Of a DNA stretch of 5,016 nt, positions 1 through 5,016 are shown in pieces. Below the pieces are notes generated by a model. It worked only from the letters and a program-made list of their open reading frames with translations. It did not search any database and had not been told where the DNA came from. The position numbers and the translations under genes are program-made. Location of the stretch: NCBI GenBank assembly GCA_947071365.1, contig CAMTFT010000185.1, positions 1 to 5,016 of the forward strand. The letters run 5' to 3'. Numbering within the stretch: position 1 is the first letter of the stretch; every line of letters starts with the position of its first letter. Origin of the DNA: an uncultured bacterium. GTDB taxonomy: Bacteria > Bacillota > Clostridia > Lachnospirales > Lachnospiraceae.

Positions 1-30
1 TTAACATTCTCAATATTCAATTTTTAAAGC

Positions 31-60
31 AGCCACCGAAAGATGGCTTATTTGTTGTGT
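31..60 (+). terminator. Weak terminator-like hairpin
   Basis: AGCCA at 31-35 pairs with TGGCT at 44-48 around an 8-base loop, followed by a T-rich but interrupted tail (TATTTGTTGTGT). The stem is only 5 bp, so this could be the terminator of a plus-strand gene ending before the window, or chance. Confidence 0.25.
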
Positions 61-255
61 GCTTAAGGTAATGGATACCCTCTACTTCTCATTTTCAATC
101 TTTCTCCTCCTACAGCAATATCCCTGCTGCCAATCAAATATCCTGATGCAGTATATCACCGATCCTTCTGCGCCCCAGACTGCCTCCAGAGTCGTTTTCC
201 CGGTCTCCCGGGAGCAGGAGCTTACCTTCGAAAAAATTCTGCACGCGCAGGATTC

Positions 256-288
256 CGGCGTTTGACCGCCGCTGCTTTAGTTTTTTTT
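256..288 (+). terminator. Possible intrinsic terminator with T8 tract
   Basis: CGGCG at 256-260 pairs with CGCCG at 267-271 around the loop TTTGAC, and a run of eight T follows at 281-288. Nine bases separate the stem from the T run, which is longer than usual, and the stem is short. If real it would insulate the permease promoter immediately downstream from upstream transcription. Confidence 0.3.
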
Positions 289-302
289 AACAATTCATCC
301 CC

Positions 303-331
303 TTGCAACCGCCCTGCAAATCCTCTATACT
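303..331 (+). promoter_or_regulatory. Sigma-A promoter of the AI-2E family gene
   Basis: TTGCAA (303-308) and TATACT (326-331) are separated by exactly 17 bases, a good match to the housekeeping consensus. Transcription would start near 338 and give a leader of about 80 bases before the ATG at 417. Confidence 0.6.
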
Positions 332-352
332 GTATGTTGGAATTGGATGTAC

Positions 353-373
353 CGCAGGAACCGGGTTCCTGCG
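353..373 (+). promoter_or_regulatory. Perfect 9-bp hairpin in the 5' leader of the permease gene
   Basis: CGCAGGAAC (353-361) is perfectly complementary to GTTCCTGCG (365-373) with a CGG loop, and is followed by CGTATTTTG. It lies between the predicted transcription start and the ribosome binding site at 401. The T tract is short and interrupted, so a leaky attenuator, an mRNA-stabilising hairpin or a protein-binding site are all possible. No known riboswitch class is recognisable. Confidence 0.45.
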
Positions 374-416
374 CGTATTTTGATTAAATGACGTGCATTT
401 GAAAGGATTTTGCTGC

Positions 417-1730
417 ATGAAACAAAACTCTACCCCTAAAAAAGGAGCAAACAAAGAAACGCCCGCTGCCGCCACCTCCGCCGGTGTCAGTACAGAACAC
501 ACGATGGATCAGGTGCCCCGGGGCAAAAGCCAGCGTTTTATTAAGAACAACCAGTATTTTACGATCTGTATTTACGGCGGCGTTATGGTACTTCTCTCCG
601 CCATTATCTTCAAATGTATTATTGACATTGACCAGACAAAGGCGTGGTTCGGGCAGATCTTTACCATGCTCAGCCCCTTTATCTTCGGAGCGCTGCTGGC
701 GTACGTCCTGAACCCAATGGTTCACATGTTTTACCGCTGGATCGGGAATCTCTGCGACCGCGCCCACGTTAAATTCAAACACAGCGTACATACGGTGGTG
801 GCCATACTGATCACATACGTTATCGTATTTGGGTTCGTTATCCTGACGCTGGTTTTCGTGCTTCCTGAGATCGCCAAGAATATCATTGATTTCGTCAACT
901 ATATCCCGACGGCCTATGAGACGGTCATGGATATGCTGCTGCGGCTGCAGGAGCGGTTCCCGTCACTGGATATCTCGGCTATCAGCAAGCCCCTTTCCGA
1001 TGCGATGCCGGAGCTCGTTTCGACGCTGCAGGGCTTTGCGACGAACATGATTCCTGCCATCTACACGATATCCATGTCCATCGCCGGATGGGTCGTCAAT
1101 CTACTGCTTACTGTCATCGTCTCCATCTATATGCTGTATGATAAGCGCCGGATGATGCGGGTTTCCTGGAAGATCATTTACGCATTCCTCCCAGCAAAGC
1201 GTATTCCGGCCTGCAAGGAGATCCTGGCAGAATGCAACCGCCTGTTCAGCAGCTTTGTGGTAGGGAAGTTTATTGACTCCCTGATCATCGGCGCGCTCTG
1301 TTTCGTCCTGATGACGATCATGCGGCTGCCGTACACGCTGCTTATCAGCCTGATCGTAGGCATCACGAACATGATCCCGTATTTCGGCCCCTTTATCGGA
1401 GCCATTCCCGGCATCCTTATTATGCTGTTCATCAGCCCGCTCAACGCTGTGGCATTTACGATTCTGATCCTCTGCCTGCAGCAGTTTGACGGCCTGATCC
1501 TCGGCCCGAAGATTCTCGGTGATTCCACCGGCATGAAGCCGCTCTGGATCATCTTCGCAATTACCGTGGGCGGCCAGCTCGCAGGTGTCATCGGAATGTT
1601 CCTGGGAGTTCCGCTGGTGGCTTTTATCAGCTATCTTCTCGACCTTTATCTGAACCATCGGTTAAAGAAGAAAAACGTCACCGATTCCATGATAGACGGC
1701 GCATTAAAAAATATGGAGCTGGACGATTGA
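417..1730 (+). CDS. AI-2E family transporter (YtvI/PerM-like membrane protein)
   Basis: A 437-residue integral membrane protein of the AI-2E transporter family (formerly UPF0118), which includes TqsA, PerM and Bacillus YtvI. Members have been linked to autoinducer-2 export, Na+/H+ antiport and other efflux, so the substrate cannot be inferred. A 40-residue Lys/Ala/Thr-rich cytoplasmic N-terminus precedes hydrophobic segments near residues 47-69, 78-99, 126-149, 221-241, 284-304, 308-350 and 376-408. Family signatures are visible: ITNMIPYFGPFIGAIPG at 316-332, and DGLILGPKILGDSTGM at 358-373 followed by a Gly-rich segment ending GVPLVAF. I chose the ATG at 417 because GAAAGGA starts at 401, with 10 bases between GAAAGG and the ATG. 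An in-frame GTG at 393 would put that Shine-Dalgarno sequence inside the gene. The length is normal for the family. It appears monocistronic, with its own promoter (303-331) and a strong terminator overlapping its 3' end. The family call is secure; the physiological role is not. Confidence 0.93.
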   Translation: MKQNSTPKKGANKETPAAATSAGVSTEHTMDQVPRGKSQRFIKNNQYFTICIYGGVMVLLSAIIFKCIIDIDQTKAWFGQIFTMLSPFIFGALLAYVLNPMVHMFYRWIGNLCDRAHVKFKHSVHTVVAILITYVIVFGFVILTLVFVLPEIAKNIIDFVNYIPTAYETVMDMLLRLQERFPSLDISAISKPLSDAMPELVSTLQGFATNMIPAIYTISMSIAGWVVNLLLTVIVSIYMLYDKRRMMRVSWKIIYAFLPAKRIPACKEILAECNRLFSSFVVGKFIDSLIIGALCFVLMTIMRLPYTLLISLIVGITNMIPYFGPFIGAIPGILIMLFISPLNAVAFTILILCLQQFDGLILGPKILGDSTGMKPLWIIFAITVGGQLAGVIGMFLGVPLVAFISYLLDLYLNHRLKKKNVTDSMIDGALKNMELDD

Positions 1731-1746
1731 TCCAGCTCCATATTTT
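1708..1746. terminator. Bidirectional intrinsic terminator overlapping the permease stop codon
   Basis: Bases 1708-1723 form a perfect 16-bp stem with 1731-1746 around the 7-base loop CGATTGA, which contains the TGA stop at 1728-1730. The left arm encodes the last residues (NMELD). The plus-strand side ends in TATTTTATTA; the minus-strand side ends in a run of six T, so it should also stop transcripts of the converging small ORF and trmB. Confidence 0.85.
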
Positions 1747-1753
1747 ATTACGC

Positions 1754-1781
1754 ACTTATTTTTTCGTACTTATTTTTTGCC
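1754..1781. repeat. Two tandem copies of a 14-bp unit at the small ORF stop
   Basis: ACTTATTTTTTCGT (1754-1767) is followed directly by ACTTATTTTTTGCC (1768-1781). The first 11 bases are identical. The second copy contains the stop codon of the minus-strand small ORF; the first lies just after it. This looks like a local slippage or duplication event. Confidence 0.6.
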
Positions 1782-1910
1782 AGGCTTCGGAGCTCCCAGC
1801 ATTTTTTTCACTTCATCAAAGGATTTTCGCAGTTGCAGCGCCTTTTTATTCAGGGCGGGCTTATCGTATGTCAGAAGATACAGCTTTTTCCGAACGCCTC
1901 CCAGACGCAT
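1770..1910 (-). CDS. 46-residue basic small protein, unknown function
   Basis: The frame starts with ATG at 1910 and ends with TAA at 1770-1772. It begins MRLGGVRKKLYLLTYDKPAL and ends GAPKPGKK. A strong Shine-Dalgarno GGAGG (1916-1920) sits 5 bases before the ATG, which is the main reason for calling it. The product has 11 Lys and 3 Arg against 3 acidic residues, so it is strongly positively charged. It has no signal peptide or membrane segment, and its middle (residues 18-38) looks helical. I do not recognise the family; the charge would suit binding to nucleic acid or the ribosome, but that is a guess. It lies 114 bases downstream of trmB on the same strand and ahead of the shared bidirectional terminator, so it could be cotranscribed with trmB or use a weak promoter in the gap. 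It is too short for most length cut-offs. A chance ORF cannot be excluded. Confidence 0.6.
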   Translation of the reverse strand: MRLGGVRKKLYLLTYDKPALNKKALQLRKSFDEVKKMLGAPKPGKK

Positions 1911-1933
1911 AATAACCTCCCGGGCTTCTATTC

Positions 1934-1961
1934 ACTATATTAATATGATGCCGGGGCACAA
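1934..1961 (-). promoter_or_regulatory. Weak candidate promoter for the small ORF
   Basis: Read on the minus strand, TTGTGC (1956-1961) and TATAGT (1934-1939) are 16 bases apart. Only TTG of the -35 matches consensus. Transcription would start near 1927, leaving a very short leader that still includes the GGAGG. The rest of the 1911-2024 gap shows no clear terminator after trmB, so read-through from trmB is an alternative. Confidence 0.25.
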
Positions 1962-2024
1962 AGTTTCTGGGGGACGTTCGTTTAATACCAGAGGAAACGG
2001 GGCAAATCAGCAGGAACTACGGGT

Positions 2025-2678
2025 TCAGCAATTCCGGGAAATAATCATCTTACAGATCGGATTGCCCTGGGATGAAAAGCGCTCCTCATATTCTGTCATG
2101 ATATTGCCCTGCATCATCTTCTCGTTATGGTGCAGATCGAAGGTGCTCTCCTCCAGTATCCATCCGGCCTCCTCCACCTGCTCCAGCGCAAAATCAAACA
2201 GCGCGCGGTTGTCCGTTTTGAACTCCACCTTTCCCTCCGGCTTCAATATCCGGGCGTAACGCGCCAGAAATTCCTTGCTGGGCAGGCGGCGTTTCGCGTG
2301 ACGATCCTTCGGCCAGGGATCTGAAAAGTTCAGATAGATCCCGGACACCTCATCCTCTCCGAATACCTCCGGCAGCTCCTCCGCATCCATCCGGAGGAAA
2401 TACAAATTGGAAAGCTCAGGGAGCTGCTCCCGTTTTTCCAGGGCGCGCAGCAGCACGCTGGAATACTTCTCGATGCCGACATAATTCCGTTCCGGATACC
2501 GCATCGCCAGCTCCGTGATGAACCGTCCCTTCCCCATGCCTACTTCAAGATAGATCGGCTGATCATTTCCGAACACCGTGTTCCAGCAGCCTCTTTTTTC
2601 CTTCATCACATCCTCATGCACAACGAATTCGCTGGCAGCTATCGCTTCCCGGGAGCCGGGTATATTTCTCAATCTCAT
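2025..2678 (-). CDS. trmB: tRNA (guanine-N7-)-methyltransferase TrmB
   Basis: TrmB transfers a methyl group from S-adenosylmethionine to N7 of G46 in the tRNA variable loop, a cytoplasmic modification that stabilises the tertiary fold. The 217-residue product shows the family landmarks. The SAM-binding Rossmann motif YLEVGMGKGRF lies at 43-53 and an acidic residue after beta-2 at GIEKYS (68-73). The signature NFSDPWPKDRHAKRR at 117-131 includes Asp120 and the RNA-contacting basic residues. FKTDN follows at 153-157 and the C-terminal TEYEERF at 195-201. I chose ATG 2678 because MRLRNIPGSREAI is the usual N-terminus in this group and GGAGAG (2685-2690) lies 6 bases upstream. An in-frame ATG at 2720 adds 14 residues and also has a Shine-Dalgarno sequence, so a longer form is possible. 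The gene is intact and of normal length, and is transcribed divergently from the cell-wall hydrolase gene. Confidence 0.96.
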   Translation of the reverse strand: MRLRNIPGSREAIAASEFVVHEDVMKEKRGCWNTVFGNDQPIYLEVGMGKGRFITELAMRYPERNYVGIEKYSSVLLRALEKREQLPELSNLYFLRMDAEELPEVFGEDEVSGIYLNFSDPWPKDRHAKRRLPSKEFLARYARILKPEGKVEFKTDNRALFDFALEQVEEAGWILEESTFDLHHNEKMMQGNIMTEYEERFSSQGNPICKMIISRNC

Positions 2679-2684
2679 ATCTTT

Positions 2685-2690
2685 CTCTCC
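2685..2690 (-). promoter_or_regulatory. Ribosome binding site deciding the trmB start
   Basis: GGAGAG on the minus strand is 6 bases before the ATG at 2678. It favours the conserved MRLRN start over the in-frame ATGs at 2717 and 2720. Confidence 0.6.
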
Positions 2691-2720
2691 ATTTATTATT
2701 TTATCGCGGCTGTCCATCAT

Positions 2721-2738
2721 CTGTCACACTCCTGACAG
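2721..2738 (-). promoter_or_regulatory. Hairpin presenting an alternative Shine-Dalgarno for trmB
   Basis: On the minus strand CTGTCA and TGACAG form a 6-bp stem with the loop GGAGTG. The loop holds most of an AGGAG (2729-2733) placed 8 bases before an ATGATG (2720 and 2717) in frame with trmB. It may support a 14-residue longer TrmB, or be a remnant or chance inverted repeat. Confidence 0.35.
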
Positions 2739-2795
2739 TTACATTTTGTTAACAACTTCATATTTCCATCACATTTCTGTTTTGCCGCTGTAGAT

Positions 2796-2823
2796 ATTTT
2801 CTCAGAAATCTCCGAAAAGTCAA
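2796..2823 (-). promoter_or_regulatory. Candidate trmB promoter
   Basis: On the minus strand TTGACT (2818-2823) is followed after 16 bases by GAAAAT (2796-2801), 4 of 6 matches to the -10 consensus. The predicted start near 2789 leaves a leader of about 110 bases to ATG 2678. A self-complementary TTGTTAACAA at 2746-2755 lies within this leader. Confidence 0.35.
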
Positions 2824-2909
2824 GTATTTCCTGCATTTTTATACTTTTCTCCAGCCAGATGGAAGCGATTTTTCTTTTGGAAGTCTTTTCTTTTTTTATT
2901 ATCTAGTTA

Positions 2910-2938
2910 TTGACTTTTTGTTAAATATCGAGTACTAT
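2910..2938 (+). promoter_or_regulatory. Sigma-A promoter of the NlpC/P60 hydrolase gene
   Basis: TTGACT (2910-2915) and TACTAT (2933-2938) are separated by exactly 17 bases in a strongly AT-rich stretch, which fits a strong housekeeping promoter. Transcription would start near 2945. The leader of about 58 bases is A/T rich, with only weak A-T hairpins such as AAAAATT/AATTTTT at 2954-2970. Confidence 0.65.
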
Positions 2939-3002
2939 TTTAAATAAGATGTAAAAAATTTGTAATTTTTATTTTTACAGGAATTTGAGAGGATATGATG
3001 TT

Positions 3003-4972
3003 ATGAGAAAGCGTAAAGTGCTGGTTCTGCTCTCTCTTGCCGGTCTGCTGGCCTTAAGCTCACCGGTCATGACAGCAGAGGCCGCATGGAAGAAGACATC
3101 CGCCGGCCTGATGTACACTCAGAGCGCATCCCCCGGATATATAACAGGATTGAAGAAGATCAAGAAATACACGTACTACTTCAACTCCAAGGGTATTGTG
3201 CAGAAGGGATTTCAGAAGATAAAAAAGAAGCTGTATTACTTCGAATCCCACGGCAGGATGGTGACCGGGTGGATCACCACTGAGGATGGTAAAAAATATT
3301 ATGCAGATAAAGACGGTGTCGTTGCCGTAGACAAATGGGTCGGCGATTATTATTTCCAGTCAGACGGCTCCATGGCGGTAAATACATGGATCTACGGGAA
3401 ATGGGTCGGTGCAGACGGCAGATACACCGGAGTCCGAAACAATGTCGGATGGGTGAAGGATAACGGCAAAACGTACTACTACGATGCCAACAGCCAGATG
3501 GTAAAGGGCTGGCTGTCCACCGGCGGCAAAATGTACTATATGGATTCCGTCACAGGAGCCATGAGAACAGGCTGGATCACAGTAAGCGGTTCCAAATACT
3601 ACGCCAACAAGAATACAGGCGCCATCCTTACCTCCAAATGGAAGAGCGGCAAATACCTGAAGAGCAACGGCGCCATGGCCACCGGCTTCACAAAGATCGG
3701 TAAATATACCTATTACTTCACTTCCTCCGGCGTCCAAAAGAAGAGCTGCTGGATCAAGAAGAATAAGAAGTATTATTACCTCAACAGCAAGGGAGTCATG
3801 CTGAAGAAAAAATGGGTAAACAAAAAATACTACGTCACAGCAGACGGCTCCAGAGCTTCGGGATGGACGACAGTCAAGAAAAAGACGTACTACTTCAGCC
3901 CCGAAACCGGGCTTCGGAAAACCGGCTGGCTCTCCGTTAACGGACAGCGTTACTGGCTGGACAAAAAGGGCGTTCTGCAGACGGGACGGTGGCTGTGGTC
4001 CAAGAAGTATTACGCCACAAAGGACGGTTCCGTACTCAAGGGTCTGAACGCGGTCGGCAAATATATTTATTACTTCAACACAAAGACCGGAAAGAAGCTG
4101 ACCAAGACGCTGAAGACCGTCGGTGCTGATACATACTACTTCCAGAGCAACGGTACGGCAGCCAAAAACAAATGGCTGAAGATCAACGGAAAGTATTACT
4201 ACTTCCAGAGTACCGGAAAGATGGCAAAGAGCACATGGGTCGGCAAGTATTACGTAGGGCCTGACGGTGTGAGAACGAGTCAGACAAAGACCGTCGGATG
4301 GTCTACGGTAAACGGCAAAAAATATTACTTCGACAGCAACGCCAATATGGTCACCGGATGGCAGACGATCAGCGGCAACAAGTATTACTTTGATGCCAAC
4401 GGTGTGATGCAGACCGGTATCCTGACGATAGGAAGCACGAAGTATTACTTCTACTCCGATGGACGTATGGCGGTATCCATTACTATGATAATCGGTGCCA
4501 AGCAGTATACGATCAACTCAAAGGGTGTCATCACCAGCGAGGAAAGCCTGAAAGTATCTGACAGCACCAAGGGCGGACAGATCGTCAACTTTGCATTGCA
4601 GTACGTCGGCAATCCATACGTCTACGGCGGCACCAGCCTGACAAAGGGCGCTGATTGTTCCGGATTTGTTCAGACCGTATTTTCGAACTTCGGCATCAAG
4701 CTTCTCCGTGTAGCTGATGACCAGATGAAAGGGCCCACCAGTTCTTATATCAAAAACTACGGATACAAGAAGGCCATCGTAGTCGATATTAACAGCATTC
4801 AGCCGGGAGACCTTCTCTTCTACGGTTCCGGCAACTATGCATCCCACGTTGCGATCTACATGGGCAATGGCAAGATCGTACACGCCAGCAATTCACAGCC
4901 ATACCCGGCAGGCGGCATCAAGGTATCGAATTACAATTACCAGACACCGCTTCGGGCCGTGAGGTATTGGAG
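3003..4972 (+). CDS. Secreted cell-wall hydrolase: wall-binding repeats plus NlpC/P60 peptidase, 3' end cut off
   Basis: An open frame of 656 full codons runs from ATG 3003 into the end of genomic sequence. GAGAGG (2987-2992) lies 10 bases upstream; ATGs at 2995 and 2998 are out of frame. Residues 1-27 form a signal peptide (basic MRKRK, hydrophobic core, AEA before the predicted cut after Ala27). Residues about 50-515 hold some 22 aromatic repeats of choline/glucan-binding type. Residues about 523-656 form an NlpC/P60 domain with VYGGTS at 540-545, Cys552 in ADCSGF, PGDLLFY at 601-607, His615 in SHVAIYMG and His627 in KIVHAS, so the Cys-His-His catalytic set is intact. Such enzymes normally cut peptide stems of peptidoglycan, often next to the D-Glu residue, in cell separation or wall turnover; the exact bond here is unknown. 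Reading ends at RAVRYW, near where these domains usually stop, so probably few residues are missing. The frame beyond 4972 is adapter sequence, not protein. Confidence 0.92.
3150..4547 (+). repeat. About 22 aromatic wall-binding repeats, period near 20 residues
   Basis: Within the hydrolase gene a unit of about 60 bp recurs, with the protein pattern GW-x5-G-K-x-YYF-x2-(D/N)-G-x-M. YY-type cores begin near residues 57, 77, 98, 115, 157, 177, 198, 236, 257, 275, 295, 335, 355, 377, 398, 415, 440, 460 and 480, with degenerate cores at 134, 217, 316 and 501. Shorter 17-18 residue units (such as KWVGDYYFQSDG and TWVGKYYVGPDG) are interspersed. The units resemble the cell-wall/choline-binding repeat families. 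They are unusually Lys-rich, for example KKNKKYYY and KKKWVNKKYY, so anionic wall polymers may be the ligand; that is inference. Confidence 0.88.
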
Positions 4973-5016
4973 CTGTCTCTTATACACATCTCCGAGCCCA
5001 CGAGACGGAGCTACAT
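4973..5016 (+). other. Illumina Nextera adapter contamination at the contig end
   Basis: Bases 4973-4991 (CTGTCTCTTATACACATCT) are the Tn5 mosaic end used in Nextera libraries. They are followed by the adapter tail CCGAGCCCACGAGAC (4992-5006). The next 8 bases, GGAGCTAC (5007-5014), fit a Nextera XT v2 i7 index (N718 as I recall it), and AT (5015-5016) matches the first bases of the adapter after the index. The order and orientation are those of a read running through a short insert. This stretch is not genomic and is not a transposon; the open frame through it (SCLLYTSPSPRDGAT) is artificial. Confidence 0.97.

Larger units (their letters stand above)
1..302. other. Region without a convincing gene
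   Basis: No reading frame here is convincing. The plus-strand frame from a GTG at 59 to a TGA at 263-265 has no clear ribosome binding site, and its product (start LKVMDTLYFSFSIFLLL) resembles no family I know. On the minus strand a GGAGGAG motif near 103-109 is followed by only an 11-codon frame. The stretch contains a palindrome CTCCCGGGAG at 205-214 and two weak hairpins listed separately. It may be the 3' flank of a gene lying before the window plus the upstream region of the permease gene. Confidence 0.5.

Noticed and set aside
59..265. Plus-strand 68-residue frame starting at GTG
   Set aside because: There is no good ribosome binding site, no recognisable family, and the stop falls in a weak hairpin; it looks like a chance frame.
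1101..1658. Long minus-strand frames (185 and 137 residues) inside the permease gene
   Set aside because: They are antisense shadows of a clearly conserved AI-2E family gene, with compositions not typical of real proteins.
1777..2259. Plus-strand 160-residue frame across the 3' end of trmB and the small ORF
   Set aside because: It is antisense to trmB, has no ribosome binding site and no recognisable family; the well-supported minus-strand genes explain the same DNA.
2746..2755. Palindrome TTGTTAACAA as an operator
   Set aside because: It is a single short AT-rich palindrome downstream of the candidate trmB promoter, with no second copy and no recognisable regulator; it is not enough to call an operator.
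3360..3737. Minus-strand frames of 125 residues here and 121 residues at 4518-4883
   Set aside because: Both are antisense to the repeat and NlpC/P60 coding sequence and arise from its biased codon use.
3150..4547. Periodic DNA resembling a CRISPR or satellite array
   Set aside because: The roughly 60-bp periodicity is in frame and imperfect, and reflects protein repeats with varied codons; there are no identical repeats separated by unique spacers.
4973..4991. Tn5/IS50 mosaic end suggesting a natural transposon insertion
   Set aside because: It is followed directly by the synthetic Nextera adapter tail and an index, and lies at the very end of the contig; no transposase gene or second end is present.

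Overview
The window looks like a contig end from a low-to-moderate GC Gram-positive Firmicute, most likely a clostridial (Lachnospiraceae-like) gut bacterium. That placement is an inference. It rests on strong Shine-Dalgarno sites, the TrmB N-terminus (MRLRNIPGSREAI), a YtvI/AI-2E type permease, and a secreted protein that combines about 22 aromatic cell-wall-binding repeats with an NlpC/P60 peptidase. No 16S or other species marker is present.

Layout. Positions 1-302 hold no convincing gene, only two weak terminator-like hairpins. A good sigma-A promoter (303-331) and a 5' leader with a perfect 9-bp hairpin (353-373) precede an AI-2E family membrane protein on the plus strand (417-1730). It ends in a strong 16-bp hairpin (1708-1746) whose left arm encodes the last residues of the permease and whose loop holds its stop codon. 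Converging on this terminator from the minus strand are trmB (2025-2678), a tRNA m7G46 methyltransferase, and downstream of it a 46-residue, very basic small ORF with an ideal ribosome binding site (1770-1910). A divergent AT-rich intergenic region (2721-3002) carries a promoter for each direction. Rightward from it runs a large secreted NlpC/P60 cell-wall hydrolase gene (3003 to the end of the real sequence), of which at least 656 codons are present.

The last 44 bases (4973-5016) are not genomic. They are the 19-bp Tn5 mosaic end, the Illumina Nextera read-2 adapter tail, an 8-base index and the first two bases of the following adapter. The hydrolase gene is therefore cut by the contig end, and its frame runs falsely open into adapter. 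Because the frame has no stop in the window, a search for stop-bounded ORFs misses this gene, the largest in the window.

The genes do not form one pathway: a membrane permease, a tRNA modification enzyme with a small companion ORF, and a secreted wall hydrolase. I see no defence system, mobile element, CRISPR array or RNA gene. The points most worth following up are the adapter contamination, the unannotated 46-residue ORF, and the start region of trmB, where a Shine-Dalgarno sequence lies in a hairpin loop.
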